DNA of 47,607 nt, taken from Gemmatimonadota bacterium. Lineage in GTDB: Bacteria; Gemmatimonadota; Gemmatimonadetes; Gemmatimonadales; GWC2-71-9. The notes beneath the pieces were generated by a model. That model was not told where the DNA came from and did not search any database. It saw only the letters and a program-made list of their open reading frames with translations. Made by a program: the position numbers and the translations under genes. Positions within the stretch are counted from its first letter, which is position 1; each line of letters begins with the position of its first letter. This document shows positions 34,852 through 44,391 of this stretch, one piece after another. The DNA is taken from positions 1-47,607 of the forward strand of contig QHUB01000031.1 in NCBI GenBank assembly GCA_003221035.1, given 5' to 3'.

Positions 34852-36525
34852 GTGACGACCTGGCGCCGGCGCGCCCTGCTCATCGTCGCCGGAGCGATCC
34901 TGCTCATCGGCGGCCTGGGGACGTACTTCCAGTGGTGGGACCGTTACGTCGAGACCAGCCTCGGGGAATGGGCCGTCGCCGAGATCTCGGAGCGGAGCCG
35001 CGGGGTTTACACCCTCGTGCTGGGCGATCTCGACTTTCGTCCTCTCTTCGGATCGCTGTCCTTCGATTCCGCCGTCGTCATCACCGACACCGCCTTGAAT
35101 CACAGTCTCGGCCACCCGTTCCCTACGCTGCGCGCTCGCGCCACGGGCTGCCGGATCTCGAAAGTCAGCGTACTCGGTCTTATGCTTTTCAAGCGCTTCG
35201 AGGCCGGTGCCATGGGGTGCGAAGTAGTAGCGACCGCGGTGGAGCTGGCGCCGGCCGCAACACTCACCTCAGGTCCCGCTCCCGCTCCCACTCCTCAGCG
35301 ACCTCAGCCAACCGTCGACAGCGGCCCCCGTCAGATCCTCAAGCCGCCACTGGGCATCCGGAAATTCGAGATTTCGAACATCGCGTTTCCCGCGCTCCAG
35401 TTCTCGATTCGCCGAGTCCGGGCGAGGGGCCAGGCGTCGTTCGAGATCGCGCGCGCGCGATTGGTAGGCGATAAGGTCGAGTTCGATCCGACCGCCAAAC
35501 CGGGTACCCCGGAAGCGTTTTTCTCGATCGGCCTGCGCGTTGGGGGATCCGATCTCGAGTTCAAGCCGGACCCGCTGACCGTGTACTCTCTTGGAGGAAT
35601 CGACATCGGCCTCAGCGACTCGACCCTGAGCCTCCGCAAGTTCGCGCTCGGTCCGAGCGTGACGGACGAGGAATGGCGGCAGCACCAAAAGTCGCGGCGT
35701 GACCGCATCCGGTTTTCGCTGGATTCGCTGGCCGCCGCCGGCATTCAGTACCGTACGCTGGTGCGAACCGGGGAAGTCCACATCCGCCGCGTGTTGCTCC
35801 GCGGCGCGCGGTTCAACGTGCTGTCCGACAAGCGACTGCCGGCGGGACCCAAGAAGCCTCACGAAACCCCACAGACGGTCGCCCAGCGGGTTGCTCCCGC
35901 GATCCGCATCGACACGATCGTGGTGGACCGCAGCGAGATCAGCTACCTCGAGCGCAAGCCCAAGCGCGATCGTCCGGGCCAGCTCGATTTCGCCGATCTG
36001 TCCGGCAGCATCAGCAACGTGCAGGTGCCCCCGAGCGGGCCGCCACTCGCGATCAATCTGACCACCCGGCTGATGGGCGTGGGCGCCATGGCGGTCCGTG
36101 TCGTGGTACCGCTCGACGCCGCCGATTTTCGTTTCGACCTCAGCGGGCGAATCGATTCCATGCCCGCCAGCGCCTTGAACGGCTTTCTCGCGGAGACGGC
36201 TCCGGTCCGACTCAAGGGAGGCCAGATCGACAGCATCGTCTTCGTCACGAAGGCGACCGGAGGCGTCAGCAAAACGACGCTCACACCGTACTACCGAGAT
36301 TTGGGAATCGATTTCGTCAGTCAGGGCGGCGTGAAGGGATTCCTCAAGGCGGGCCTGATCGAGTTCGGGGCGAATACCTTCGCGGTGCGGGCCAATAACC
36401 CCGGCGCGCCGCAGGAGCCTCCGCGCAGCGCCCAGGTCAGCCGGCGCTACGAGCCGACCCAGTCGTGGCTGTCGTTTCTGTGGCTGGGCCTAAGAGATGG
36501 GTTGCTGAAGACCGTGCAGAAGTAG
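34852..36525 (+). CDS. AsmA/DUF748-like envelope protein
   Basis: 557 residues from a GTG (TAAGCT lies 6 bases upstream). One N-terminal membrane helix (about 7-25, ALLIVAGAILLIGGLGTYF), then a long periplasmic region with repeated beta segments (SLGGIDIGLSDSTLSLRKFALGP, IRIDTIVVDRSEISYLERKPKRDRPGQLDFADLSGSISNVQV, FRFDLSGRIDSMPASALNGFLAETAPVRLKGGQIDSIVF). The FADLSGSISNV and GQIDSIVF pieces resemble AsmA-like/DUF748 proteins, a group that includes lipid-transfer bridges. The likeness is moderate. A Pro-rich linker (PAPAPTPQRPQP) follows residue 140. Function unknown. Confidence 0.68.
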   Translation: MTTWRRRALLIVAGAILLIGGLGTYFQWWDRYVETSLGEWAVAEISERSRGVYTLVLGDLDFRPLFGSLSFDSAVVITDTALNHSLGHPFPTLRARATGCRISKVSVLGLMLFKRFEAGAMGCEVVATAVELAPAATLTSGPAPAPTPQRPQPTVDSGPRQILKPPLGIRKFEISNIAFPALQFSIRRVRARGQASFEIARARLVGDKVEFDPTAKPGTPEAFFSIGLRVGGSDLEFKPDPLTVYSLGGIDIGLSDSTLSLRKFALGPSVTDEEWRQHQKSRRDRIRFSLDSLAAAGIQYRTLVRTGEVHIRRVLLRGARFNVLSDKRLPAGPKKPHETPQTVAQRVAPAIRIDTIVVDRSEISYLERKPKRDRPGQLDFADLSGSISNVQVPPSGPPLAINLTTRLMGVGAMAVRVVVPLDAADFRFDLSGRIDSMPASALNGFLAETAPVRLKGGQIDSIVFVTKATGGVSKTTLTPYYRDLGIDFVSQGGVKGFLKAGLIEFGANTFAVRANNPGAPQEPPRSAQVSRRYEPTQSWLSFLWLGLRDGLLKTVQK

Positions 36526-36539
36526 CTGGACCGCATGCA

Positions 36540-37946
36540 TCAGACGGCCATCGTGACTTGGAGCGGAGCCGCGTTACGCGTCTTCTTGTTGTCCTCGGGG
36601 ATCTCCGTAGGATAAGCGCCCGAGAAGCACGCGTGGCAGAACTCGGCTGTGTCTCCGCCCGCAGCCCGCTTCATTCCGTCGAGCGACAGATAACCCAGGC
36701 TGTCCACGCCGAGATGCGCGCGGATCTGTTCCAGCGTATGACTCGACGCGATCAGCTCGGCCTTGGTGGGCGTATCGATGCCGTAGTAGCACGGTCCCGT
36801 GATCGGCGCGGACGCGACGCGGAAGTGGACCTCCGTGGCGCCGGCCTGCCGGATCATCTGTACCAACTCCCGGCTCGTCGTGCCGCGCACGAGCGAGTCG
36901 TCTACCACGACCACTTTCTTTCCCTGCAGTACCTCGCGCACCGGATTGAACTTGATCTTCACCTTGGCGTTGCGCGCGGCCTGGGTGGGATTGATGAACG
37001 TCCGGCCGACGTAATGGTTGCGGATCAGCGCATGCTCGAGCTTCAGGCCCGACTGCTCCGCGAACCCGAGCGCCATGGCGTTCGACGAATCCGGCACCGA
37101 GAACACGCAATCGGCACCCCCAGCCGGATGCTCCTTCGCGAGCTCGCGTCCCAACGCGCGGCGCACGCGGTCCACTGAGCGGCCGAAGATCGTGCTGTCG
37201 GGACGAGAGAAATACACCAACTCGAAGATGCACCGCTGATGCGGCTTGGCCGCCAGTGAAGGCAGCTTGTCGAGCTCGGGTGGCGAGCCCTGAATACGCA
37301 GGAATTCGCCCGGCGCGAGCTCGCGCACGGTCGTCGCGCCGATCAGATCGAGCGCGCACGTCTCCGACACGACGACATAGCCGGTACCAAGCTTCCCGAG
37401 CCACAACGGGCGGAAGCCGCGCGGATCGACAATCGCATACAGCGTCCGGCCCACCGTGACGACCAATGAGTACGCGCCTTCCACACGCTCCAGCGCGTCG
37501 AGCAGCTGGTCTTCCGGCTCGCGCGCTTCCGAGCGGGCGATCAGATGAATGAGCACTTCGCTGTCGGACGACGTCTGAAAGATCGATCCCTTCGCGACGA
37601 GATCAGACCGCAGCGCCTCGGCGTTGGTCAGGTTGCCGTTGTGCGCGAGCGCGAGCGGGCCCTCGCGATAGCCGGCGAGAATCGGCTGCGCGTTGGCGAT
37701 CACCGACGTTCCAGCGGTCGAGTAACGGGTGTGACCGATCGCCACGTCGCCGGGCAAGCTCCCGAGCACGGTCTCGTTGAAAACATCCGACACGAGTCCC
37801 ATGCCCCGGTGCGAGCGCGCGACGCCCGCTCCATCGATCGCGACCACGCCGGCAGACTCCTGGCCGCGATGCTGGAGGCTGTACAGCCCCAGATAGGTGA
37901 CGCGCGACGCGTCAGGAACGCCCGCTACGCCGATGATGCCGCACAT
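36540..37946 (-). CDS. purF: Amidophosphoribosyltransferase
   Basis: 468 residues. The initiator Met is followed by Cys2, the N-terminal nucleophile (CGIIGVAGVPDA). Glutamine amidotransferase domain: GHTRYSTAGTS, LAHNGNLTNA, TSSDSEVL. Phosphoribosyltransferase domain with PRPP loop VVVVDDSLVRGTTSRELVQMIR. It makes phosphoribosylamine from PRPP and glutamine, the first committed step of purine synthesis. No extra propeptide is seen. It is the last gene of the 12-gene run, 7 bases after purL, and the only one in it not overlapping its neighbour. Confidence 0.96.
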   Translation of the reverse strand: MCGIIGVAGVPDASRVTYLGLYSLQHRGQESAGVVAIDGAGVARSHRGMGLVSDVFNETVLGSLPGDVAIGHTRYSTAGTSVIANAQPILAGYREGPLALAHNGNLTNAEALRSDLVAKGSIFQTSSDSEVLIHLIARSEAREPEDQLLDALERVEGAYSLVVTVGRTLYAIVDPRGFRPLWLGKLGTGYVVVSETCALDLIGATTVRELAPGEFLRIQGSPPELDKLPSLAAKPHQRCIFELVYFSRPDSTIFGRSVDRVRRALGRELAKEHPAGGADCVFSVPDSSNAMALGFAEQSGLKLEHALIRNHYVGRTFINPTQAARNAKVKIKFNPVREVLQGKKVVVVDDSLVRGTTSRELVQMIRQAGATEVHFRVASAPITGPCYYGIDTPTKAELIASSHTLEQIRAHLGVDSLGYLSLDGMKRAAGGDTAEFCHACFSGAYPTEIPEDNKKTRNAAPLQVTMAV

Positions 37947-37953
37947 CTAGCGA

Positions 37954-40197
37954 TCAATCTCCCATGCGTCGAGGAATGGCGCTGAAATATACGTCTCGCA
38001 ACCGCGTAATAGACTCCGCGATCTGCCCGTCTCGCAGCGTGATGCGGAAAGCACCGTCAACTGTGCCCACCCTGCCGGCGCTATAGCACGGCACGCCCAG
38101 CTCACCGGCCAAGGCCTGCACCGCACTGACCCGCTCCGGTGGACAGGTGATTACGGCTCGCCCATGTGATTCGCTGAATAACACCTCGTCCGTCGTACGT
38201 CGTGCGTCGTACGTCGCCAAATCGACATCCAGGCCGAATCCCTGTTGCTGATAAGGCCCGCCCATCGCCACTTCCGCGAGCGCGACACCTAGCCCTCCGT
38301 GCGAGCAGTCGTGGGCCGAGCGGAACAGGCCGCGCTCCGCACCCGTGACGAGGAAATCGACGAGACGCTTCTCGACGTCGAGGTCTACAACAGGCGGCTG
38401 CCCGCCGGCAAAATCGTAACACACCTCCCAGTACGCCGAGCCGCCAAGTTCGGCGTTCGTCTCGCCGAGTACGAACACGACGTCGCCCGGCGTGCGGGCG
38501 AAGCTCGGCACGGCGCGCTCGACGCGGGGCAGGAGGCCGATCATGCCGATGACGGGCGTCGGGTCCACGGCGCCGGTCGGGCTTTCATTGTAGAACGAGA
38601 CGTTGCCGCCGGTCACCGGCGTATCGAGCGCGCCACACGCGTCGGCAATCCCGCGCGTCGCTTCCCGAAATTGGTAGAAGACCTCGGGACGCTCGGGACT
38701 CCCAAAGTTCAGGCAGTTCGTAATGCCAAGCGGCTGCGCGCCGGTGCAGGCGACGTTGCGCGCGGCCTCAGCGACGGCGGCCTTGCCGCCCTCGTACGGA
38801 TCGAGCCGTACATACCGGCTGTTGCAATCGGTTTTGACGGCGATGCCGAATCCCTCGCCGCGCACGCGCAGCAGGCCGGCGTCGCCGCCCGGTGCGATCA
38901 CGGTGCCGGCCTGGACCGTGGAATCGTATTGCTCGAAAACCCATCGCTTGCTGGCGACTGACGGAGAATCGAGAAGCTGAAGGAGCGCCTCGGACGGTGC
39001 CGGAAGCCGGGAGCCGGGAGCCGGTTTTGACGTACGCAGCGCTGCAACTCGCGGGTCTTCCTTCGCATCGGGATAGTAGACGGGGCAATCCTCCACGAGC
39101 CGCTGGCCCGGGATCTCGACGACGACCTTGCCTTCCCACAGGCAGCGATACATCCCGTCGTCGGTCACGGTGCCGATCGGCGTGGCGTTCAGCTCCCACT
39201 TGGCGGCGATGGCCTGGACTTCCTTCACGCGATCCGCTTTGGCCACGACGAGCATCCGCTCCTGGGATTCGGAGAGCAGGATCTCGTACGGCGTCATCCC
39301 GGGCTCGCGCGTCGGAACGTTCGAGAGATCGATTTCCACGCCGACGCCGCCGCGCGCCGCCATCTCCGCCGAAGAGGACGTGAGCCCGGCGGCGCCCATA
39401 TCCTGAATCGCCACGATGTGGCCCGAGGCGATCAGCTCGAGGCTCGCTTCGAGCAGCAGTTTCTCGGTGAAGGGATCGCCGACCTGGACCTGCGGGCGGC
39501 GCTGCTCGCTTTCGTGCGTCAGCTCTTCCGATGCGAACGACGCGCCGTGGATGCCGTCACGGCCGGTGCTGGAACCGACGGCGATGAGGAGATTGCCCAC
39601 GCCCTGCGCGGCGGCCTTGATGAGCTCCTTCTCCTTGAGCACACCCACGCACATCGCGTTGACGAGCGGGTTACCGGTATAGCCCGGCGCGAAGTCGACT
39701 TCGCCGCCCAGCGTGGGAACGCCGACGCAATTGCCGTAGTCGCCGATGCCTTTGACGACGCCGCCGAACAGATACCGGTTGCGCGCATCGTCCAGCGGTC
39801 CGAAGCGCAGGCTGTTCAACAGCGCGACCGGGCGCGCGCCCATGGTGAAGACGTCGCGCAGGATGCCGCCCGCGCCGGTGGCCGCGCCCTGGTACGGCTC
39901 GACCGCCGACGGATGGTTGTGCGACTCGATCTTGAATGCGACCGCCCAGCCGTTAGGCAGCCGCAACACGCCGGCATTTTCGCCGGGGCCCTGCACGACC
40001 TGTGGGCCGGTCGTCGGGAACTTCTTCAGAACGGGGCGTGAGTGCTTGTAGGAGCAGTGCTCGCTCCACAACGCCGAAAAGATGCCCAGCTCGGGGAAGG
40101 TCGGCGTCCGGCCGAGCATCGCGACGATGCGCTCGTATTCCGCGGTTGTGAGATTGTGGTCCTGCACCAGCTCGGGAGTGATATGCGGATCTGTCAC
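37954..40197 (-). CDS. purL: Phosphoribosylformylglycinamidine synthase subunit PurL
   Basis: 747 residues from the GTG at 40197, which overlaps the previous stop by 1 base (TAGTG). Small-PurL motifs: [98 protein letters not shown], and [18 protein letters not shown]. It makes FGAM with PurQ and PurS, both encoded upstream in the same run. Two heptad-repeat insertions lie at residues about 392-400 and 660-669, both in variable loops. Size is normal for the PurL/Q/S type. Confidence 0.97.
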   Translation of the reverse strand: MTDPHITPELVQDHNLTTAEYERIVAMLGRTPTFPELGIFSALWSEHCSYKHSRPVLKKFPTTGPQVVQGPGENAGVLRLPNGWAVAFKIESHNHPSAVEPYQGAATGAGGILRDVFTMGARPVALLNSLRFGPLDDARNRYLFGGVVKGIGDYGNCVGVPTLGGEVDFAPGYTGNPLVNAMCVGVLKEKELIKAAAQGVGNLLIAVGSSTGRDGIHGASFASEELTHESEQRRPQVQVGDPFTEKLLLEASLELIASGHIVAIQDMGAAGLTSSSAEMAARGGVGVEIDLSNVPTREPGMTPYEILLSESQERMLVVAKADRVKEVQAIAAKWELNATPIGTVTDDGMYRCLWEGKVVVEIPGQRLVEDCPVYYPDAKEDPRVAALRTSKPAPGSRLPAPSEALLQLLDSPSVASKRWVFEQYDSTVQAGTVIAPGGDAGLLRVRGEGFGIAVKTDCNSRYVRLDPYEGGKAAVAEAARNVACTGAQPLGITNCLNFGSPERPEVFYQFREATRGIADACGALDTPVTGGNVSFYNESPTGAVDPTPVIGMIGLLPRVERAVPSFARTPGDVVFVLGETNAELGGSAYWEVCYDFAGGQPPVVDLDVEKRLVDFLVTGAERGLFRSAHDCSHGGLGVALAEVAMGGPYQQQGFGLDVDLATYDARRTTDEVLFSESHGRAVITCPPERVSAVQALAGELGVPCYSAGRVGTVDGAFRITLRDGQIAESITRLRDVYFSAIPRRMGD
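38191..38218 (-). repeat. Heptad tract inside purL, near the 3' end (4 x 7 bp)
   Basis: On the plus strand CGTCGTA, CGTCGTG, CGTCGTA, CGTCGCC, 28 bases. On the coding strand it gives [10 protein letters not shown] before [11 protein letters not shown]. Confidence 0.85.
39000..39024 (-). repeat. Heptad tract inside purL, middle (3.5 x 7 bp)
   Basis: On the plus strand CCGGAAG, CCGGGAG, CCGGGAG, CCGG. It encodes the loop [10 protein letters not shown] between two PurL domains. Confidence 0.82.
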
Positions 40198-40502
40198 TAT
40201 CGGGTTACGCCCTTCGCAACGGCGCGAAAGACCCGCGCCAAAATGTTCGGTGGCGTCGGTCGCTTGAGTAGCGCTTCGACTTCGGCGGCGTCCGCCCAGA
40301 CGCCATGGCAATTGGTGCACTGCTCGATCTTGACTCCATCCCAGTCACCCGTAATCAAGTCGTAGCCGCACTTGGGGCACTTCATGTAATGCGTCTTGCG
40401 CTCGGCTTCGACCGCGGACTTCCGCGCGGCGGCGCGCTGCTGTCGCAGCAGCTCGGCGTCGCGCCGCGCGAAGTACTCGTCCTCGTTCTTATTGTGCGTC
40501 AT
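40197..40502 (-). CDS. Small zinc-ribbon (TFIIB-like) protein
   Basis: 101 residues from the ATG at 40502. N-terminal 40 residues are a charged helix ([32 protein letters not shown]); then a zinc ribbon with Cys42, Cys45, Cys62, Cys65 ([29 protein letters not shown]), as in the zf-TFIIB family. It is probably a cytosolic metal-binding protein of unknown function. It sits between purL and the lipoprotein gene, overlapping the latter by 14 bases and sharing its stop base with the purL GTG. Confidence 0.87.
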   Translation of the reverse strand: MTHNKNEDEYFARRDAELLRQQRAAARKSAVEAERKTHYMKCPKCGYDLITGDWDGVKIEQCTNCHGVWADAAEVEALLKRPTPPNILARVFRAVAKGVTR

Positions 40503-41103
40503 GGCTCGCCGGCGCCGGCGGCGGCGTGGGCGGAGGGGCGGGAGGGGGCGCGATGCGCAGCGTGTCACCGCCCGGATTTGCGAAGGGCACGCGGCCGGGT
40601 GGCGACGAAGACTCACCCGAGAAGCGATGGCCGTCCCAGCGTACGATCGCATCCACGACCTTACCGTCCTGCAGTGTCACAACGTCCATCGTGCCGCAGG
40701 TGTACTCGCAGCCGTTGCGGAAGAAGAGATAGGTGTATTCGCCTACCCGGCGGACGGCGGCCGGAGCGGCCCACAGCTCGTAGACCTCACGTTCGCTCAT
40801 GCCCGGATTCACGGTGCCGGTGTCGTCGGAGTGGTACGGGACGTCGCGCGTCAGCCCTTGGCCCTGGGGCGCGGCCGGCGGACGGGGACGCTGAGTTGCC
40901 GGAGCCTGTTGCTCGCGAGCGATTCGAGCCGCGGCGGTATCGGGAGCAGGGCGGACCGGCGCCGGCGGCGGGGACTGCTGCGTCGAGCGGCCGCGCAGCT
41001 TATCCCACGCCAACTTCAGCTTGGCCTTCGCAGTATCGACCTGCTCACACCCTGAGGTGGCGATCGTCAACAGCGCGCAAATCACCAGCGTGCTGCGTCG
41101 CAT
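40489..41103 (-). CDS. Lipoprotein with BamE-like domain
   Basis: 204 residues from the ATG at 41103; GGAGG lies just upstream. Signal peptide with lipobox IATSGC, modified Cys19. After a Pro/Ala/Gln-rich linker (about 40-85) a SmpA/BamE-like fold follows (NPGMSEREVYELWAAPAAVRRVGEYTYLFFRN...DVVTLQDGKVVDAIVRW), with an added Cys pair (GCEYTCGT). The tail is Pro-rich ([17 protein letters not shown]). It may be an outer-membrane lipoprotein linked to assembly, but BamE likeness is moderate. It overlaps purQ by 59 bases and the next gene by 14, which is odd for a purine operon. Confidence 0.75.
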   Translation of the reverse strand: MRRSTLVICALLTIATSGCEQVDTAKAKLKLAWDKLRGRSTQQSPPPAPVRPAPDTAAARIAREQQAPATQRPRPPAAPQGQGLTRDVPYHSDDTGTVNPGMSEREVYELWAAPAAVRRVGEYTYLFFRNGCEYTCGTMDVVTLQDGKVVDAIVRWDGHRFSGESSSPPGRVPFANPGGDTLRIAPPPAPPPTPPPAPASHDAQ

Positions 41104-41761
41104 TTCGACCCTCCAGAGAAGAGAAGACCCGAGCGCCGTCTTGACCTCCCAACACCTGGGCGTTGCGGCGCTCCGGATGCGGCATGATCCCCACCACATT
41201 GCGGCCGGCGTTGCAGACGCCGGCGATATCGTGTATCGACCCGTTCGGGTTTTCCGTGACGTAGCGCAACACCACCTGGGCATTCGCCTTGAGCTCGGCC
41301 AGCGTTTGCGGATCGGCCACGTAGCGGCCGTCGCCGTGGGCGATCGGCAGCGTCAGCTCTTCTTCCCGTTCGTAGCCCGTCGTGAACGGAGTGTCCGTCG
41401 CCTCGACGCGAACCCGCACGGGCCGCGACAAGAACTTGAGGCGCGCGTTGCGCATCAGCGCACCGGGGAGCAGCCCGGCCTCGCACAGGATCTGAAAGCC
41501 GTTACAGATGCCGAGCACCGAGCCGCCCGCGCGCGCGTGCGCGGCGACGGCGCGGAGCACCGGCGAGAAGCGCGCGATCGCACCCGAGCGCAGATAGTCG
41601 CCATAGCTGAACCCGCCCGGCAGAATCACCGCGTCTGCCCGCTTGAGATCAGCGTCGCGGTGCCAGACGTAGTAGGCGTCCGACCCCGCGGCACGAGCCG
41701 CGTCGAGCGTGTCCGCGTCGCAATTCGACCCGGGGAAGACGACTACGGCGACACGTTGCAT
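41045..41761 (-). CDS. purQ: Phosphoribosylformylglycinamidine synthase subunit PurQ
   Basis: 238 residues. Class I glutamine amidotransferase: RVAVVVFPGSNCDADTLDA, LPGGFSYGDYLRSGAIA, nucleophile Cys86 in GICNGFQIL, and MPHPERRN for the His/Glu pair. It supplies ammonia from glutamine to PurL. The C-terminus runs past the usual end (ARVFSSLEG) by about 19 residues (RNATQHAGDLRAVDDRHLRV), which lie over the lipoprotein gene; this suggests loss of the ancestral stop. It overlaps purS by 19 bases. Confidence 0.96.
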   Translation of the reverse strand: MQRVAVVVFPGSNCDADTLDAARAAGSDAYYVWHRDADLKRADAVILPGGFSYGDYLRSGAIARFSPVLRAVAAHARAGGSVLGICNGFQILCEAGLLPGALMRNARLKFLSRPVRVRVEATDTPFTTGYEREEELTLPIAHGDGRYVADPQTLAELKANAQVVLRYVTENPNGSIHDIAGVCNAGRNVVGIMPHPERRNAQVLGGQDGARVFSSLEGRNATQHAGDLRAVDDRHLRV

Positions 41762-41994
41762 TCGTAATCCTCCGTCACCGGATTGGCGAGCAGCCGGTCG
41801 CACATCATGCGCGCCTTGACCGCCGCCTCCTCCCGCGACGCCGCCTGAACCTGGAGCACGAGATGCTTGCCGGCGCGCACGCTTGCCACTTCGCCGAAGC
41901 CCAGCGCCTGCAGCGCATGCTGCACGGCCCGGCCTTGCGGGTCGAGCAATGCCGCGCGCGGCATGACGCGGACTTCAACCGTGAAGGCGCTCAT
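41743..41994 (-). CDS. purS: Phosphoribosylformylglycinamidine synthase subunit PurS
   Basis: 83 residues, full family length. FTVEVRVMPRAALLDPQGRAVQHALQALGF is the classic PurS start, and ANPVTEDYEC its end. It bridges PurL and PurQ. The ATG overlaps the stop of pssA (ATGA) and the gene end overlaps purQ by 19 bases. Confidence 0.95.
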   Translation of the reverse strand: MSAFTVEVRVMPRAALLDPQGRAVQHALQALGFGEVASVRAGKHLVLQVQAASREEAAVKARMMCDRLLANPVTEDYECNVSP

Positions 41995-42851
41995 GCCGCG
42001 CCTCCGGTCCCGGCGGAGCCGGGACGGCGCGGGCCGCGGTAGTTCGCTTCGCTGTCATCGATCACAATGGGACCGGCGATTTCCGCCTCCTCGTCCTCGG
42101 CGGGCGCGCTGAAGAAACCCAGGAGAATCGCGCGCCCGACGCCATAAATCATGTACGTGAGGCCCAGCGGGAACAGAAAGACGTCGTGCTTCCAAATTCC
42201 GAATACCAGGATAACAACAATCAGGGCGAGTCCCAATAGTCCGCTCGCAGTGCGGAAGCCCGCGCGCGGCAGCGTCGGGTAATGCACGTTGCTCACCATC
42301 AGGATGGTCAGCGCGATCATCAGGAACGTGAGCACGAGATGCCACGGCAGGCCGTGGAGCGCCGCGTACAGCGACGTCTGCGTGAACGGGAAATACGTCG
42401 CCAACGTCATGCCGGCCGCGGGCGACGGCAGGCCGATGAAATGGCTCTTGGCGCGGCCGGCCTGTGTCACGTTGAAGCGCGCGAGCCGGATCGCCGCGGC
42501 CATGACGTAGAAATAGCAGAAGATCCACGAGGCGCCGCCGGTCCCGCCGCCGGCCGATCCCGCGGCAAACTCCACCTGGTACATAAGGAAAGCGGGCGCG
42601 ACGCCGAAGCTGACGATGTCCACCAGGCTGTCGAGCTCGGCGCCGAACCGTGTGCCGGTGCCGGAGATGCGGGCAACCCGGCCATCCAGCGTATCGAGGA
42701 TGCCGGCGAAGACGATGAACCAGGCGGCGCGATAGAATTCGCCGCGCGTGGCGAGCACCATCGCCCAGATCCCGAAGAACAGATTGAACAGCGTGAAGAG
42801 ACTGGGAACCACGATGACGACGCGCCGGAGGGGCAGTGGCGGTGGTCTCAC
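41991..42851 (-). CDS. pssA: CDP-diacylglycerol-serine O-phosphatidyltransferase
   Basis: 286 residues. The CDP-alcohol phosphatidyltransferase motif DG(x2)AR(x8)G(x3)D(x3)D is complete: LDTLDGRVARISGTGTRFGAELDSLVD. About seven to eight membrane helices. It makes phosphatidylserine from CDP-diacylglycerol and serine at the inner membrane. The last 40 residues are polar and Glu/Pro-rich (SAPAEDEEAEIAGPIVIDDSE). The GTG start overlaps psd and the stop overlaps purS, so it is enclosed in the purine run. Confidence 0.94.
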   Translation of the reverse strand: MRPPPLPLRRVVIVVPSLFTLFNLFFGIWAMVLATRGEFYRAAWFIVFAGILDTLDGRVARISGTGTRFGAELDSLVDIVSFGVAPAFLMYQVEFAAGSAGGGTGGASWIFCYFYVMAAAIRLARFNVTQAGRAKSHFIGLPSPAAGMTLATYFPFTQTSLYAALHGLPWHLVLTFLMIALTILMVSNVHYPTLPRAGFRTASGLLGLALIVVILVFGIWKHDVFLFPLGLTYMIYGVGRAILLGFFSAPAEDEEAEIAGPIVIDDSEANYRGPRRPGSAGTGGAA

Positions 42852-43477
42852 GCGTACTCCGCCAGGACGGTGCCGCCGACCCGGACGCGGTCGCCCGGTT
42901 TGACCTTCACGACGGGCCGCGCCGAGAGCGGCAGGAAGACGTCGGTGCGGGAACCAAAGCGGATCAGGCCGAGGCGGCCTCCCTGCGCGGCGCGGTCGCC
43001 CACCTTCGAGTCGGTGACGATGCGACGGGCGATCAGACCGGCGATCTGGCGCACGAGCACACGCCCGCGGGGGCCGCGCATCCCGATCGACGATTGCTCG
43101 TTGTCGAGGCTCGCCTTTTCCTCGGCAGCGTGCAGGAATTTGCCCTTGTTGTACTCGACCAGCTCGACCGAGCCGTCTACCGGGTAGCGGTTCACGTGCA
43201 CGTCAAAGACCGAGAGAAAGATCGAAATGCGCACCGACCGCTCTTTCACATACATCGGCTCGTCGGTCTCGATGATGTGAACCACATGGCCCTCCGCCGC
43301 CGCGATCACGTAGCGGTCGCCGCGAGGACCGGGGCGAATCGGATCGCGAAAGAACGCGATGACCCAGCTTGCCACGACGGCAAGCGGGATCGCGGCCGGC
43401 CACCACAGCCACGCCACGACTCCCGTGATGATCCAGGCGGCAGCGATGAAGGGCCAGCCCTCGCGCGCAATCCTCAC
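42848..43477 (-). CDS. psd: Phosphatidylserine decarboxylase (short, PSD-A type)
   Basis: 209 residues. Two N-terminal membrane helices ([31 protein letters not shown]), [43 protein letters not shown], and the self-cleavage site [12 protein letters not shown]: Gly175-Ser176, where Ser becomes the pyruvoyl cofactor. It turns phosphatidylserine into phosphatidylethanolamine, directly after the product of the neighbouring pssA. The GTG start overlaps the purC stop by 4 bases. Confidence 0.94.
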   Translation of the reverse strand: MRIAREGWPFIAAAWIITGVVAWLWWPAAIPLAVVASWVIAFFRDPIRPGPRGDRYVIAAAEGHVVHIIETDEPMYVKERSVRISIFLSVFDVHVNRYPVDGSVELVEYNKGKFLHAAEEKASLDNEQSSIGMRGPRGRVLVRQIAGLIARRIVTDSKVGDRAAQGGRLGLIRFGSRTDVFLPLSARPVVKVKPGDRVRVGGTVLAEYA

Positions 43478-44391
43478 GCCAGCTCTTTCCCCGTGATCCG
43501 TCGATACGCGTCGCGATAACGATCACTGGTCGCTTGCACGACCTCGGCGGGCAGCGACGGAGGCGGTGCCTCGCCGTTCCACTTGCCTTGGCTTTTCAGC
43601 TCAGCCAGGTAGTCGCGCAACGGCTGTTTGTCGAAGCTCGGCTGGCCCTTGCCCGGCTCGTAGCGGTCGGCCGGCCAGAACCGCGAGGAGTCGGGAGTGA
43701 GGATCTCATCGATGACGATCAGCTCACCCTGCGGCGTCGTCCCAAACTCGAATTTCGTGTCGGCGATGATGATGCCACGCTTCGCCGCGTAATCGCGACC
43801 CGCCTCGTAGAGCGCGAGGCTCGCGCTCCGCAGTCGCTCCGCGGTCAAGCGGCCGACGCCCTGGACCACGTGGTCGAACGTGACGTTCTCATCGTGACCC
43901 TGCTCGGCCTTCGTGGCCGGCGAGAAAATGGGTGGATCGAGCTGGACGCTCTCGAGCAATCCCTTGGGCATCGGCTCGCCCGCGAGCGTTCCCGACTTCT
44001 TATACTCGGCCCATGCCGAGCCGGAGATGTAGCCGCGGACTACGCACTCGAACGGGACGGTGGTCGCGCGACGCGACAGCATCGAGCGACCGTGCAGCTC
44101 CTCGCGGTGCGCCACGAGCGCGGGGACGCGCTCGACGATCACGTCCACGTCGGCGGTCAGGAGGTGGTGGGGCATCACCGACTTCAGGCGCGCGAACCAG
44201 AACGCGCTCATCTGCGTGAGGACCGCGCCCTTGTAGGGCACCGCTTCCTTCATCACAACATCGAACGCGCTGACCCGATCGCTCGCAACGAGGAGGAGAG
44301 TATCGTCGTCCACGGCGTAGACTTCGCGCACCTTGCCGCGCCGCACCAGCGGAAGCGGCAGCTGACTTTGTACGAGAACTCCTCCGGTCAT
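43474..44391 (-). CDS. purC: SAICAR synthase
   Basis: 305 residues. [63 protein letters not shown], and [22 protein letters not shown] are all present. It joins CAIR and aspartate using ATP. The length (longer than the 240-residue bacterial form) is the fungal-like/long type. The ATG overlaps the purB stop (ATGA) and its own stop overlaps psd. Confidence 0.96.
   Translation of the reverse strand: MTGGVLVQSQLPLPLVRRGKVREVYAVDDDTLLLVASDRVSAFDVVMKEAVPYKGAVLTQMSAFWFARLKSVMPHHLLTADVDVIVERVPALVAHREELHGRSMLSRRATTVPFECVVRGYISGSAWAEYKKSGTLAGEPMPKGLLESVQLDPPIFSPATKAEQGHDENVTFDHVVQGVGRLTAERLRSASLALYEAGRDYAAKRGIIIADTKFEFGTTPQGELIVIDEILTPDSSRFWPADRYEPGKGQPSFDKQPLRDYLAELKSQGKWNGEAPPPSLPAEVVQATSDRYRDAYRRITGKELA

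Noticed and set aside
35274-35294. CCCGCT repeats in the AsmA-like gene as another heptad tract
   Set aside because: The period is 6, not 7, and it encodes an ordinary Pro/Ala linker.
43679-43700. GAGTCGGGAGTGAGGATC in purC resembles a heptad tract
   Set aside because: It encodes the conserved PurC motif ILTPDSSRF, so the likeness comes from normal coding and not from a repeat.
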